Shown here piece by piece: positions 17,683 through 26,940 of a stretch of DNA of 64,000 nt. The stretch lies in assembly GCF_000969445.1 (NCBI RefSeq), contig NZ_JZEY01000054.1, positions 1,674,001 to 1,738,000 on the forward strand, in the 5' to 3' direction. Made by a program: the position numbers and the translations under genes. The notes under the pieces are model-generated. The model made no database searches. It had not been told where the DNA came from and worked only from the letters and a program-made list of their open reading frames with translations. Every line of letters begins with the position of its first letter. Position 1 is the stretch's first letter. Source of the DNA: Devosia chinhatensis (GTDB lineage: Bacteria; Pseudomonadota; Alphaproteobacteria; Rhizobiales; Devosiaceae).

Positions 17683-18111
17683 TCAGTCCTGCCCGGGACG
17701 TCCCCGCATCTGCTTGACTTCCGAGCGCCTGGACTTGCCCTCGAGCCGCCGCTTCTTGGAGGCCAGCGTCGGACGCGTCGCGATTCTCGGCTTGGGCGGG
17801 TAAGCCCCCTCGCGGATCAGCGCCACCAGCCGCGCCAGCGCTTCCGCCCGGTTCAGCGGCTGGTCGCGATGCGAATTGGAGGTGATGACCACCACGCCGT
17901 CCTTGGTCAGCCGGCTCCCCGCAAGGGCCGCGACGCGTCGCTTCACCGGCTCCGAGAGGCTGGGTGAGTTGACGAGGTCGAAGCGCAGTTGAACGGCGCT
18001 GGCCACCTTGTTGACGTTCTGCCCGCCCGGCCCCGAAGCGCGCACGAACGTCTCTTCGATCTCGGACGGATCGATGGCAATCGAACGGGTGATCTGAATC
18101 AGTTCGGCCAT
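17683..18111 (-). CDS. arfB: Alternative ribosome-rescue peptidyl-tRNA hydrolase ArfB
   Basis: This 142-residue protein has the release-factor GGQ loop in RASGPGGQNVNKVAS (about 26-40) and a basic Lys/Arg-rich C-terminal tail (KSRRSEVKQMRGRPG) that enters the mRNA channel of stalled ribosomes. It hydrolyses peptidyl-tRNA on non-stop complexes. The length fits the family (about 140). It lacks the codon-recognition domains of RF1/RF2. Monocistronic in appearance. Confidence 0.94.
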   Translation of the reverse strand: MAELIQITRSIAIDPSEIEETFVRASGPGGQNVNKVASAVQLRFDLVNSPSLSEPVKRRVAALAGSRLTKDGVVVITSNSHRDQPLNRAEALARLVALIREGAYPPKPRIATRPTLASKKRRLEGKSRRSEVKQMRGRPGQD

Positions 18112-18250
18112 CGATACCCGCTCCTGCTCTCACCCTTGACGAGGGCCCCTTCTCGATGCCTCGTTTTCTCCACGATGACGCAAAAAACGAGCATCCCGGG
18201 CGACCATCTTGTAACTGCCCCGCCTCGACGACGAAGCGGTCCGGCGGTCG

Positions 18251-18475
18251 TCAGCGCTTCCAGCGTCCGGTGAAGTAGACTTCTTCATCGTGGATGATGC
18301 GGCCCTTCTCCGTCGTCCGGAACTTGCCCGGCTCGACTTCCTCGACCCATTTCTTCTTCAGCATGCCGGCAAAGGTCTTTTCGCCGATATCCTTGAAGTC
18401 ATCCGGGCCGAGGACCTTGTCCTCGCCCAGATGAAACAGTGCCTTCATTTCCCGATTGGACGGACGTTGCGGCAT
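18251..18475 (-). CDS. Small conserved protein after thrS
   Basis: This 74-residue soluble protein starts at ATG 18475, whose A is the last base of the thrS stop (TGATG), so it is translationally coupled to thrS. It begins [14 protein letters not shown] and is rich in Lys, Glu and Gly with a pattern of helix-helix-wing (KTFAGMLKKKWVEEVEPGKFRTTEKGR). That resembles a short winged-helix, but I cannot name a family. The role may relate to thrS only by co-expression. Confidence 0.65.
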   Translation of the reverse strand: MPQRPSNREMKALFHLGEDKVLGPDDFKDIGEKTFAGMLKKKWVEEVEPGKFRTTEKGRIIHDEEVYFTGRWKR

Positions 18476-20442
18476 CAGGCAGCCTTCTCGGCCTTTTCCC
18501 GCAGGTCGGGCGGGGTGGCCTCGGCCAAAAGATCGACTAATGCATCCATGAATGGACGCACCTGCTGGCCCTCGGTGCCGAGGCGGCGGATGGACACGTT
18601 GCCCTCCTCGGCCTCGCGCTTGCCGACCACGAACAGCAGCGGCACCTTGCCCACCGAGTGCTCGCGCACCTTGTAGTTGATCTTCTCGTTGCGGGTGTCG
18701 ATCTCGGCGCGGATCCCGGCAGCACGAAGCTGGTTGACCAGCTTTTCGGCATACGCGTCCGCTTCCGACACGATAGTGGTCACCACCACCTGGGTCGGGG
18801 CCAGCCACATCGGCAACTTGCCGGAACTGTTCTCGATCAGGATGCCGATAAAGCGCTCGAAGCTGCCGACGACAGCGCGGTGCAGCATGATCGGACGATG
18901 CTTGGCGCCATCGGCACCCACATACTCTGCGTCCAGCCGTTCCGGCAGGTTCGGGTCGACCTGCAGCGTGCCGCACTGCCAATCGCGGCCGATTGCGTCG
19001 GTCAGCACGAATTCGAGCTTGGGGCCATAGAAGGCGCCCTCGCCCGGGAAAACGACGTAATCGTGCCCGGCAGCCTTGCAGGCATTGCCAAGCGCAGCCT
19101 CTGCCCGATCCCAGCTTTCTTCCGAGCCGATACGCTTTTCGGGGCGCGTCGACAGCTTGATGCGCCAGCCCGTAAAGCCCAGATCGGCATAGACGCCGGA
19201 CAGGAGGTCGATGAACTTCTTCGTCTCGGCCTCGATCTGGTCCTCGGTACAGAAGATATGCGCGTCGTCCTGGGTAAAGCCGCGCACGCGCATGATCCCG
19301 TGCAGCGCGCCCGAGGGCTCATAGCGGTTGCACGAGCCGAATTCGGCCATGCGCAGCGGCAGGTCGCGGTAGGACTTGAGCCCGTGGTTGAACACCTGGA
19401 CGTGGCAGGGGCAATTCATCGGCTTGAGCGCATTGACCGTCTTGTTCTTGGCATGCTCCTCGTCCACTTCGACGATGAACATGTTTTCCTGGTAATTGTC
19501 CCAGTGGCCCGATGCTTCCCAAAGCTTCCGGCTGACGACCTGCGGCGTGTTCACTTCCACATAGCCATCGGCGCGCTGCTTGCGGCGCATATAGTCCTGC
19601 AGGGCCACATAAATGCTCCAGCCCTTGGGGTGCCAGAACACCTGCCCGGGCGCTTCTTCCTGCATGTGGAACAGGTCCATCTCGCGGCCGATCCGGCGGT
19701 GGTCGCGCTTTTCGGCCTCTTCCACCATCAGCAGATAGGCGTCGAGCTCTTCCTTGGTGGCAAAGGCCGTGCCGTAGATGCGGCTGAGCACTTCACGATT
19801 GCTGTCGCCACGCCAATAGGCGCCGGCCACCTTGGTCAGCTTGAACGCCTGCCCGACATCCTTGACCGAGCGCATATGCGGGCCGCGGCAGAGGTCGATC
19901 CACTGACCCTGCTTGTACATCTTGAGCGACTGGTCGGCCGGAATGGCATCGACCAGTTCGACCTTGAACTCTTCGCCCTTGGCGCGGAAGAAATCCTTGG
20001 CCTGGTCGCGGCTCCACACTTCCTTGGTAAAGGCCGCACCGCGCTCGATGATCTCGCTCATCTTCTTTTCGATTGTGCGCAGCTCGTCTTCCGTGAACGG
20101 ACCTGCCGGACGGTAGAAGTCGTAATAAAAGCCGTTCTCGATCACCGGGCCGATCGTCACCTGCGTGTCGGGCCACAGCTCCTGCACCGCTTCGGCCAGC
20201 ACGTGCGCGGCATCGTGCCGGATCAGCTCCAGCGCGTCTTTCGAGCCGCTGTCGCGTGTCACGAACTCGATATTGCCATCGGCTTCGAGCGGGTCCGAAA
20301 GATCGGACAGCACGCCATTCCACTTCATGGCGACCGTCTTCTTGGCCAGGCTCTTGGAGATCCCCTCGACCACGGTGGTGCCGGTGGTGCCGCGCGGAAA
20401 TTCGCGAGCTGCACCATCGGGGAACGTCACCTTGATCGACAT
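18475..20442 (-). CDS. thrS: Threonyl-tRNA synthetase
   Basis: This 655-residue class II synthetase charges tRNA-Thr. The start is ATG 20442 ([10 protein letters not shown]), matching the usual N-terminus; longer frames are out of family. In order: TGS domain (1-60), editing domain (about 65-240) with [11 protein letters not shown] and CRGPHM, catalytic core with motif 1 near HPKGWS, the zinc-site cysteine in MNCPCHV, motif 2 [12 protein letters not shown], motif 3 [11 protein letters not shown], and a C-terminal anticodon-binding domain (about 550-650). All key motifs are present. The intergenic region of 227 bp to the divergent peptidase gene should hold both promoters. Confidence 0.97.
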   Translation of the reverse strand: MSIKVTFPDGAAREFPRGTTGTTVVEGISKSLAKKTVAMKWNGVLSDLSDPLEADGNIEFVTRDSGSKDALELIRHDAAHVLAEAVQELWPDTQVTIGPVIENGFYYDFYRPAGPFTEDELRTIEKKMSEIIERGAAFTKEVWSRDQAKDFFRAKGEEFKVELVDAIPADQSLKMYKQGQWIDLCRGPHMRSVKDVGQAFKLTKVAGAYWRGDSNREVLSRIYGTAFATKEELDAYLLMVEEAEKRDHRRIGREMDLFHMQEEAPGQVFWHPKGWSIYVALQDYMRRKQRADGYVEVNTPQVVSRKLWEASGHWDNYQENMFIVEVDEEHAKNKTVNALKPMNCPCHVQVFNHGLKSYRDLPLRMAEFGSCNRYEPSGALHGIMRVRGFTQDDAHIFCTEDQIEAETKKFIDLLSGVYADLGFTGWRIKLSTRPEKRIGSEESWDRAEAALGNACKAAGHDYVVFPGEGAFYGPKLEFVLTDAIGRDWQCGTLQVDPNLPERLDAEYVGADGAKHRPIMLHRAVVGSFERFIGILIENSSGKLPMWLAPTQVVVTTIVSEADAYAEKLVNQLRAAGIRAEIDTRNEKINYKVREHSVGKVPLLFVVGKREAEEGNVSIRRLGTEGQQVRPFMDALVDLLAEATPPDLREKAEKAA

Positions 20443-20669
20443 TTCATGTCTCCAGAAATTGGGTTGAATGCAGCGTCCGTCGCTGCAAGGCGGCCTGAAT
20501 AGCACGCTTTTGCTTTTCTGCCAGCCCAAAGCGGCACCGCGCGCGCCGACCTTCGATGCAGCGCATTTGATTAAAATTGCGACGAAACTTGAGAGAAATT
20601 GTCTCGAACTCTTGGGCAAACCTTGGGTCAGCACAGAAGTTGCTTTGATCGCGCAGAGGAATTGCAGCC

Positions 20670-21236
20670 ATGTCGAGCCTGGAAACCTTCGTTACCCGCA
20701 CCGCTCCCCGTCTTTTCGGCGCCGCCGCCCTGGCATTGCTGCTGGCCGGCGCCGCGCAGGCCAGCCAGGGCCCGCGCGGGGCAATTCCCGGCTCCACCAT
20801 CATGACGCCGCTGCCCATGCAATTCTTCTGCGCCAGCAATCCGCGCGAATGCGTTGCCGGCAAGGACACCAAGGCGCGCTGGAACGACCAGCTGCACAAG
20901 ACCCTTCATCAGGTCAACATGCAGGTCAACGCCGCCATTCGCCCGCAGGCCAATCCTCGCGGCGGCTGGAAGATCAACCCCGCCTCCGGCGATTGCAACG
21001 ATTATGCGCTCACCAAGCGCAGCCGCCTGATCGAGCTGGGCGTCCCGGCCGGGGCCCTGCGCCTCGCCGTCACAGCCACGCGTCGCGGCGAAAAGCACCT
21101 GATCCTGGTGGTCAAGACCACGGCCGGCGAAGTCGTGCTCGACAATCTCTCGCGCAACATCGTCACGCTCAAGGATTCGGGCTATGCCATCCACGCCATG
21201 AGCGGCGCCAATCCCAAGCGCTGGATTGCCGGCTAG
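20670..21236 (+). CDS. BTLCP transglutaminase-like cysteine peptidase (copy 2)
   Basis: This 188-residue periplasmic protein has GAGG 8 nt before ATG 20670. The signal peptide spans about 1-31 ([11 protein letters not shown]). Catalytic residues C109 (GDCNDY), H143 and D158 (VVLDN) and the paired Cys54/Cys61 occupy exactly the same positions as in copy 1, and the C-terminal NPKRW-AG block is shared, so the two are paralogues. In LapG-type systems such enzymes release surface adhesins. The stop overlaps the convergent yidD by 4 bp. No operon partners. Confidence 0.88.
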   Translation: MSSLETFVTRTAPRLFGAAALALLLAGAAQASQGPRGAIPGSTIMTPLPMQFFCASNPRECVAGKDTKARWNDQLHKTLHQVNMQVNAAIRPQANPRGGWKINPASGDCNDYALTKRSRLIELGVPAGALRLAVTATRRGEKHLILVVKTTAGEVVLDNLSRNIVTLKDSGYAIHAMSGANPKRWIAG

Positions 21237-21544
21237 CGCCAGCGTCCATACCGCCAGGGCAGATACCATCTGCCTTGTGCCGGAAGGCCCTCGGGCACCG
21301 GGTCATAGCCATGGCTTCCCCCCGGCCGGCAGCGCCAGAACCGCGCCAGCCCCATCCAGCCGCCCGGCCAGAAGCCATATTGCCAGATCGCGTCCCGCGT
21401 ATATTCCGAGCAGGTCGGCAAATGCCGGCATGTTCGCCCGGCAAAGGCCGAGAGCGTGTAGCGATAGACGGTGATCAGGAACACTGCGGCGAGCTTGAAC
21501 GGAAAGTCGACGAGCCGCCAGAACAGCGAAGTGAATCGATCCAT
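21233..21544 (-). CDS. yidD: Membrane protein insertion efficiency factor YidD
   Basis: The product is 103 residues from ATG 21544. It shows the family core in order: an amphipathic N-terminal helix, YRYTLSAF, then CRHLPTCSEYTRDAI with its three conserved cysteine/proline positions, and HGYDPVPE near the end. YidD assists YidC-mediated insertion at the inner membrane. It usually lies near rnpA/yidC; here instead it overlaps the upstream SufU-like gene by one base (TGATG). The C-terminal tail rich in Trp/Arg is longer than in Escherichia coli. Confidence 0.93.
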   Translation of the reverse strand: MDRFTSLFWRLVDFPFKLAAVFLITVYRYTLSAFAGRTCRHLPTCSEYTRDAIWQYGFWPGGWMGLARFWRCRPGGSHGYDPVPEGLPAQGRWYLPWRYGRWR

Positions 21545-21996
21545 CAGCCTTGCGCCGCAACGCCCTGTTCGGACACGGCTTTTGCCAGGGCCGCCTCGAC
21601 CGCATCGAACACCAGGAGGGTCGATGCATGCCGGTTGGGATAGTCCCGCACCGGCGCCAGATAGCCCAGATCCGCCCATTGCCCGCCCGGCGCCGCGCCA
21701 TCGGCCTTGAGCATGTCGTGCATGGCCTGCCGCAGCTGCCGGAAACTCTCGACCGGCGTGCCCACGATCTCGCGCGCCACGATTGCGGCGGAGGTCTGTC
21801 CCAGCGCACAGGCCGAGACCTCGTGCCCATAGCCCACGATTATCCCGTGCTCGACGCGCACATCCACCTCGACCACCGATCCGCAGACCCGGCTGACCTT
21901 GCGTGCCGACCCGTCCGCATCCGCCAGGCGCCCCGGCTGGGGGGCATTGCCGACGATGTCGAGTATCTTTTCGGAGTAGAGGTCGCTCAGTTCCAT
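21544..21996 (-). CDS. SufU/NifU-like iron-sulfur scaffold protein
   Basis: This 150-residue cytosolic protein has conserved Cys residues in RVCGSVVEV and ACALGQTSAAIV, the Asp/Gly patch before the first Cys, and an Ala-rich helix at the C-terminus. These match the NifU N-terminal (IscU-like) fold, although the third cysteine of classic scaffolds is not visible. It is divergent from folE, an arrangement I recall as common in Hyphomicrobiales. It probably acts in Fe-S assembly or sulfur transfer; with a site lacking one ligand, the role as a true scaffold is uncertain. Confidence 0.82.
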   Translation of the reverse strand: MELSDLYSEKILDIVGNAPQPGRLADADGSARKVSRVCGSVVEVDVRVEHGIIVGYGHEVSACALGQTSAAIVAREIVGTPVESFRQLRQAMHDMLKADGAAPGGQWADLGYLAPVRDYPNRHASTLLVFDAVEAALAKAVSEQGVAAQG

Positions 21997-22142
21997 TGTG
22001 CCGGTATTCGTTTCTTGTTCCGGGCCGCTGCGCTTTCTATATAGGTGCTCTGCAGGCCCCTGTCAGGGGAATAACATCCTGGCATGATCCGACCGGACTT
22101 AACCTGCGTTATTGAAGCGGTCACACGCAAGGAGCCAGACCC

Positions 22143-22769
22143 ATGGACGCCCCCGCCACGCCGCTCAAGCCGGCCGTTGCCGCTGGTCAGCCCGTCGATC
22201 GCCCCAGCCGCGAACAAGCCGAAGCCGCCGTTCGCACCCTGATCGCCTGGGCCGGCGACGATCCGAACCGCGAAGGTCTGCTCGAAACCCCTGCCCGCGT
22301 CGCCAAGGCCTATGGCGAGCTTTTCGCCGGCTATGGCCAGGATGCCGAGGCGGTCCTGTCCAAGACCTTCAAGGAAGTCGGCGGCTATGACGACCTTGTC
22401 CTGGTCAAGGACATCCCCTTTTACGCCCATTGCGAACACCACATGGTGCCATTCTACGGCAAGGCGCACATCGCCTACCTGCCCCATGACGGTGTCGTCG
22501 GTCTCTCCAAGCTGGCGCGGCTGGTGGAAGTCTTCGCCCGGCGCCTGCAGACTCAGGAGACCATGACGGCGCAGATCATCGACGCCATCAACGAAAATCT
22601 CGGGCCCCGCGGCGCCGCCGTCATGCTCGAGGCCGAGCATATGTGCATGACGATGCGCGGGGTGAAGGCGCACGACGTCAAGACCGTGACCCACCGCTTC
22701 ACCGGCGTCTTCGCCGAGGATCGCGTCGAGCAGGACCGCTTCTTCGCCATGGTCGCCGGCCGCCGTTAA
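22143..22769 (+). CDS. folE: GTP cyclohydrolase I
   Basis: The product is 208 residues; AAGGAG lies 8 nt before ATG. It converts GTP to dihydroneopterin triphosphate, the first step of folate synthesis. Zinc ligands C97 and H100 ([11 protein letters not shown]) and C168 ([10 protein letters not shown]) are present, as is the [20 protein letters not shown] helix at the active-site interface. Followed by corA and hisI on the same strand; hisI next to folE is a common alphaproteobacterial arrangement. Confidence 0.97.
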   Translation: MDAPATPLKPAVAAGQPVDRPSREQAEAAVRTLIAWAGDDPNREGLLETPARVAKAYGELFAGYGQDAEAVLSKTFKEVGGYDDLVLVKDIPFYAHCEHHMVPFYGKAHIAYLPHDGVVGLSKLARLVEVFARRLQTQETMTAQIIDAINENLGPRGAAVMLEAEHMCMTMRGVKAHDVKTVTHRFTGVFAEDRVEQDRFFAMVAGRR

Positions 22770-22807
22770 GCCGTCACAAGTCTGCGCCATCCTTGGCTAT
22801 GCGATCC

Positions 22808-22835
22808 GGCCCGGCTCCCCGATAGGGACCGGGCC
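22808..22835 (+). terminator. GC-rich hairpin between folE and corA
   Basis: GGCCCGG (22808-22814) pairs with CCGGGCC (22829-22835), with TCCC/GGGA inside and one bulged base. No U-run follows, so it is a weak or Rho-assisted terminator, or an mRNA-stability element. Confidence 0.3.
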
Positions 22836-22879
22836 GCATCTCTGTTATAAGCGCGCCGCCATCCTGCCGGGGACAATCC

Positions 22880-23863
22880 ATGCTGAAAGCCTTTACCTGC
22901 ACCAGCGATCTTCTGACCGAAGTGCCTTTTTCCGGCGACGCGAGCGGGCTTGTCTGGATCGATCTCGAAAATCCCACCCGCGAGGAAGACCAGGCCGTCG
23001 AGGCGGCGCTGGGCGTGCTGATCCCCACCCAGGCCGACATGGCCGAGATCGAATTGTCCTCCCGCCTCTATCACGAGGACGGCGCCGAATTCCTCACCAT
23101 GACTGCCCTCGCCAATCTCGACAGCGACGACGCCGTCAAGATGCCGGTGACCTTCATCCTCAAGGGCACCACGCTCGTCACCGTGCGCTGGTGCGATCCC
23201 CGGCCCTTCGCCGCCTATCGCGCCCGCGCCGCCCGCCAGAAGGATACGCCCGCCCGCAGCGGCGAACATGTCATGCTCGGCCTGCTTGAAGCCCTGATCG
23301 ACCGCATGGCGGACGCCCTCGAGCGCATCGGCACCGATGTCGACCACATCTCGCGCGAAATCTTCCGCAACAAGGCGCGCAACGTTTCCAAGAAAACCCG
23401 CGACCTCCAGGCCGTGATCGAAAAGATCGGCGCCAAGGCCGAATTGCTCAATCTCATCCAGGAAAGCCTGGTCAGTATCGGCCGGCTCACCGCCTATCAC
23501 AATGCCATGGACGAGACGCCGCGGAAATCCCTGCCCGCCCGGGAAAACCGCAATCTTCTCAAGGTCATCCAGCGGGATGCGCTCTCGCTGGGCGAACATG
23601 CGCGCGGGCTCAACGGTCGCGCCAGCTTCCTGCTCGATGCCACGCTCGGCCTCATCAATCTCGAGCAGAACCAGATCATCAAGATCTTCTCGGTCGCTGC
23701 CGTGGTCTTCCTGCCGCCGACCCTGGTAGCCTCCATCTACGGCATGAACTTCGACATCATGCCCGAGCTGCATTGGGATTTCGGCTATCCCTTCGCCATC
23801 GGCCTCATGATCCTCTTTGCCGTCCTGCCCTATCTGTTCTTCAAGCGCAAAGGCTGGCTCTAG
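22880..23863 (+). CDS. corA: CorA family magnesium/divalent cation transporter
   Basis: This 327-residue inner-membrane channel has a cytosolic alpha/beta domain followed by a long helix (about 150-260, Lys/Glu/Leu-rich) that forms the pentameric funnel. Two transmembrane helices sit at the C-terminus with the signature YGMNF (GMN at 288-290) after TM1, ending in a basic FKRKGWL tail. The length and motif are typical of CorA/ZntB. The acidic loop MPELHWD after GMN fits the selectivity region. Ion specificity beyond divalent cations is not readable. Confidence 0.93.
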   Translation: MLKAFTCTSDLLTEVPFSGDASGLVWIDLENPTREEDQAVEAALGVLIPTQADMAEIELSSRLYHEDGAEFLTMTALANLDSDDAVKMPVTFILKGTTLVTVRWCDPRPFAAYRARAARQKDTPARSGEHVMLGLLEALIDRMADALERIGTDVDHISREIFRNKARNVSKKTRDLQAVIEKIGAKAELLNLIQESLVSIGRLTAYHNAMDETPRKSLPARENRNLLKVIQRDALSLGEHARGLNGRASFLLDATLGLINLEQNQIIKIFSVAAVVFLPPTLVASIYGMNFDIMPELHWDFGYPFAIGLMILFAVLPYLFFKRKGWL

Positions 23864-24000
23864 CCCCGAAACCTCCCAAACGGCTTCCCCGCGAAACCGG
23901 CGGCTCTCCGCTCCCGCCGCCCTTGCCCGCGCGCGCCAACCTCTTCCCCCTGCGCCCCATCCGCGCTAAAGCCCGGCCATCCTCAACAGGAGCCCCGGCC

Positions 24001-24453
24001 ATGACCGTCGCCTTTGCCGATCCCCAAGCCCTCGACCATGCCGCGCTCGAGGAAGGCACCGCCTTCGCCCCGCGCTTCGATGCCCAGGGCCTCATCACCG
24101 TGGTCACCGTCGAGGCCGGCACCAACGATATTCTCATGGTCGCCCACATGAATGCCCACGCCCTTTCGCTGACGCTGGAAACCGGCATCGCCCATTATTG
24201 GTCCCGCTCGCGCCAGGCGCTCTGGAAAAAGGGCGAAACCTCCGGCGAAACCCAGCAGGTGGTCGCGCTGCGCACCGATTGCGACCAGGATTGCCTGGTC
24301 ATGTCCGTCCACCAGACCGGCCGCGGCGCCGCCTGCCACACCGGCCGCAAATCCTGCTTCTACCGCCAGGTCATCGTCGAACACGGCGCCGCCCAGCTGG
24401 CCGACACCGGCCTGCCCCGTCTCTTCGACCCAAAGGCGGTTTATGGAGGGTGA
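24001..24453 (+). CDS. hisI: Phosphoribosyl-AMP cyclohydrolase
   Basis: This 150-residue enzyme opens the purine ring of PR-AMP in histidine synthesis (third step). Start ATG 24001 follows CAGGAG. The HisI core is present: [24 protein letters not shown], the DCDQDC metal-binding cysteines, and the zinc motif [12 protein letters not shown]. There is no HisE fusion, as usual in alphaproteobacteria. It ends just before a lower-GC insertion carrying a reverse transcriptase. Confidence 0.96.
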   Translation: MTVAFADPQALDHAALEEGTAFAPRFDAQGLITVVTVEAGTNDILMVAHMNAHALSLTLETGIAHYWSRSRQALWKKGETSGETQQVVALRTDCDQDCLVMSVHQTGRGAACHTGRKSCFYRQVIVEHGAAQLADTGLPRLFDPKAVYGG

Positions 24454-24765
24454 GAAGGTAGCAATACAGCATCAGCTCGTGAGCCCATTGCTGTCATTCC
24501 GATGGAAGTTTGGGCTCGCCGAAGCGGTCCTATTGGAAGCTTCTATGTGTCTGCGTAGCAAACAAAGCATAGATCCTGAACGAGAAAATCCTCGCAGGGA
24601 AAAAGCTCACGGCAGAAATGCCACGTGGAAACTTCAGGCCGAGTTCTTTTTGGTGCCGATTAGTAGATAAGCCTGCCAAAGAACACTTGAAGAAAATCGG
24701 GCACATGTGAGATACATTGCGCCTGAGCATTCGCCTTCATTTCGGCGGCTGGATTATCCAGGGCG
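24454..24765. other. Lower-GC stretch before the reverse transcriptase
   Basis: No complete gene is seen in these 312 bases. The hisI-proximal part stays open in the reverse-transcriptase frame to a TAG at about 24556. A second short frame (about 24573-24710) reads ILNEKILAGKKLTAEM...LKKIGHM and then stops. These may be remnants of a reverse-transcriptase N-terminus after frameshifts, or the region may encode a non-coding RNA partner. Nothing here matches a retron msr-msd by eye. Confidence 0.35.
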
Positions 24766-25884
24766 TTGGATGTGGAGTGCGGCGGGGAGGCGGTGGCGCA
24801 GGTCACGGTCTCATCCGCGCAGAATGGGCGGCAAAGCAAAAGCGCCAAATTTCGCCCGCTTGTACTGGCCCCGCTACGTTCGCGCATCGTCCAGCGCGCC
24901 GTACTTGAGGCTTTGGGAACAGTTCCGGGCCTCAGCCGCTATTTTGACAATCCGAACAGCTTCGGCGGTATAAAGAAGCAGACGGATGGGCTATCGGCAG
25001 TCCCTGCCGCAGTTCAGGCTGTGCTAACTGCGATAGGCAATGGTGCCACCCATGTGGCATTTGCCGACATACGTGCCTTCTTCACCAAAATACCCAAACC
25101 CCTAGTGACAGATATAATAGCGAAGGTCACGCAAGATCCACCGTTCGTTTTATTGTTTGAAGATTCCATTCGGCTCGAACTATCAAACATGGCGGAGCTT
25201 AAAGAAAAAGCACAGGACTTTCCAATAGAGGCTATCGGGGTTGCCCAAGGGAATTCTTTATCACCTCTGCTAGGCAATATCCTACTTCATGACTTTGATC
25301 GCCGCATGAATGATGGTGACTGCGTGTGCATCCGATATATCGACGACTTTATCATCCTTGCGCCTTCAGCGGCAGCCGCGAAAGCCCGAATGCGATTGGC
25401 CATTAGCATTTTGGATGAGTTCGGCATGACCCTTTCCGAGGAAAAATCTTCGACGGCACCGCTGAGAGTGTCCGACAAGTTCGATTGGCTTGGAATCGAG
25501 TTCAATAACGGCTTCGTCCGTCCATCATCGAAGGCTATCTCGAAGCTGGAGCTGAATGTACAAAAGCGCTTTAGGGAAAGCACTAAGGGAATGCGCGACA
25601 CTAAGAGAGGCGAAACCATCCCTAGAAAGCATTCTCTAGTAGCAACTCTCGACCGTGTCGACAGCATCATTAGGGGCTGGGGCAAGCATTATCGCTTCTG
25701 CAACGATGATGCACTGTTTAGCCGAATAGATGCGAAAATGGCAGGCTTAGTGGTGGGCTTCCTTGGCGAGTACCGGGACATCAAAAGACGTCGCGACCCT
25801 AAAGATGCGGCATCCCTGTTAGGTATGGAAGAACTTGCCAGGCAGCAACGGAGGCCCCTCGTCTGGCCGACAAAAGAGCGCTAG
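24766..25884 (+). CDS. Stand-alone reverse transcriptase (group II-like), possibly 5'-truncated
   Basis: The product is 372 residues from TTG 24766 (GTG 24772 has better-placed AGGG; no ATG is available in frame). RT motifs in order: motif 2 at 30-43 (RPLVLAPLRSRIVQ), A with D101 in FADIRAFF, B at 161-167 (QGNSLSP), C YIDD at 191-194, D about 216-229, E WLGIEF at 241-246, and a thumb-like IIRGWGKHYR at 301-310. Catalytic aspartates are intact. Motif B resembles group II intron enzymes rather than retrons or DGRs, but there is no endonuclease domain and no intron domain V nearby. The N-terminal RT0/1 part is short or missing. Local base composition is much lower in GC than hisI (30/60 G+C in a counted line here, 40/60 in hisI), suggesting transfer. 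A defence role is possible but unproven. Confidence 0.8.
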   Translation: MDVECGGEAVAQVTVSSAQNGRQSKSAKFRPLVLAPLRSRIVQRAVLEALGTVPGLSRYFDNPNSFGGIKKQTDGLSAVPAAVQAVLTAIGNGATHVAFADIRAFFTKIPKPLVTDIIAKVTQDPPFVLLFEDSIRLELSNMAELKEKAQDFPIEAIGVAQGNSLSPLLGNILLHDFDRRMNDGDCVCIRYIDDFIILAPSAAAAKARMRLAISILDEFGMTLSEEKSSTAPLRVSDKFDWLGIEFNNGFVRPSSKAISKLELNVQKRFRESTKGMRDTKRGETIPRKHSLVATLDRVDSIIRGWGKHYRFCNDDALFSRIDAKMAGLVVGFLGEYRDIKRRRDPKDAASLLGMEELARQQRRPLVWPTKER

Positions 25885-26028
25885 GCCCAGATGCCTGCTC
25901 AGTGGTCCCCAATGACTCGTAGCACAACAAGGTGAGAGCACAGTTTGCTGACAACATATGGCAAATGTGGGAGCGTTAGCATCTCCTACTTTTGCAATAT
26001 TCGCCTGTCAGCGACCCCCTATCTGCCC

Positions 26029-26763
26029 CTACCCCTTCTTCTCGAACAACCCCACCAGCAGCAGGCCGGCGAAGAAGCCGCCGAGATGGGCTTGCCAGGC
26101 GATGTTGAGGTCCTGCCCCGTCAATACGGGCACCAGCGGCACGGCGGCGTTCAGCACCAGCCAGATCAGCGCGAAATAGCGCGAGCGCGGATTGGTGAAC
26201 ACTTCTCCCACGCTGGCGAGGCGCCGCCCCAGCACCACGGGCTCGCCGGTTTCGGGGTTCCGGCCCATCAGCACCGGCTGGAACATGAAGCGGATGGCCG
26301 CGCCCGTCAGCCCCGCCACCCCGCCCGAGGCGCCGAGCAGGTAGATGCCCTGGTACAGCGTCGTCGCCGCGAAAAAGGCGGCGCCCGCCGCCGAGGACAC
26401 GAGGAACAGGGCCACCATGGCCCCGGCCCCATAGCGCCGCGCCACCGGCGTTGCGAAGATCACCAGCCACGCCACGTTGAACAGCACATGGTCCCATCCC
26501 GCATGCAGCAGCGCATGGGAAAAGGGCGACCACAGCAGCGGCAGGCCGAAGCTCGGGTCCTCCCCCATCAGCACGATGCGATAGGGCTGGAACGCGAACC
26601 AGAACAACAGCTCGATCTGCCCCTCCTCGTTAAGAACAAGGGTTGATGCCAGGTGAATGGCCACGATCAGCCCGGCCAGCGCCGCCACGGCGCTGGGCAG
26701 CAGAAACACCGGCTCTCGCGCCGGAGAGCCCGGCACGCCGGGGGGTTGGTCTTGTTCACTCAT
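26029..26763 (-). CDS. Rhomboid family intramembrane serine protease
   Basis: This 244-residue inner-membrane protease starts at ATG 26763 after a Pro-rich cytosolic N-terminus. It has six to seven helices; the catalytic serine is in LGASGGVAGLTG (GxSG) and the histidine in QAHLGGFFAGLLL. An HALLHAGWDHVLFN segment precedes them as in family members. It would cleave single-pass membrane proteins within the bilayer; substrates are unknown. It is divergent from a PAS-domain gene, sharing an intergenic region that carries a perfect CtrA-type box. Confidence 0.9.
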   Translation of the reverse strand: MSEQDQPPGVPGSPAREPVFLLPSAVAALAGLIVAIHLASTLVLNEEGQIELLFWFAFQPYRIVLMGEDPSFGLPLLWSPFSHALLHAGWDHVLFNVAWLVIFATPVARRYGAGAMVALFLVSSAAGAAFFAATTLYQGIYLLGASGGVAGLTGAAIRFMFQPVLMGRNPETGEPVVLGRRLASVGEVFTNPRSRYFALIWLVLNAAVPLVPVLTGQDLNIAWQAHLGGFFAGLLLVGLFEKKG

Positions 26764-26835
26764 GGAAAAGTCCTGAAGCCCCGGCAGCACATGGAATGGC
26801 TTTCCCTTTTCCACATGCGGCCGGCGGCGTTAACC

Positions 26836-26850
26836 TTAAAACTTCTTTAA
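26836..26850 (+). promoter_or_regulatory. CtrA-type binding site
   Basis: TTAA-N7-TTAA (TTAA at 26836-26839 and 26847-26850) matches the full CtrA consensus exactly, 90 nt before the PAS gene and 73 nt from the rhomboid start. CtrA is the cell-cycle response regulator of alphaproteobacteria. Binding is inferred. Confidence 0.55.
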
Positions 26851-26940
26851 GCGGGCATTTGCGGCGGCATTTTGCGATGGTCGAGGCGTTACGGATGGAC
26901 CTCGGGGGGTTCTCCGAGATCTCCAGACCGGGTCCTGACC

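Noticed and set aside
18658-20502. Plus-strand open frame of 614 codons opposite thrS
   Set aside because: Antisense of a fully conserved thrS; no ribosome site or recognisable domain.
24766-25884. Reverse transcriptase as part of a diversity-generating retroelement
   Set aside because: Motif B is QGNSLSP rather than the DGR-type SQ form, and no template/variable repeat pair was seen nearby.
24454-25884. Reverse transcriptase as a retron
   Set aside because: The NAXXH and VTG retron motifs are not visible and no msr-msd-like inverted repeats were recognised upstream.
24454-26028. Reverse transcriptase as a group II intron
   Set aside because: No domain V hairpin downstream, no endonuclease domain, and the insertion interrupts no gene.
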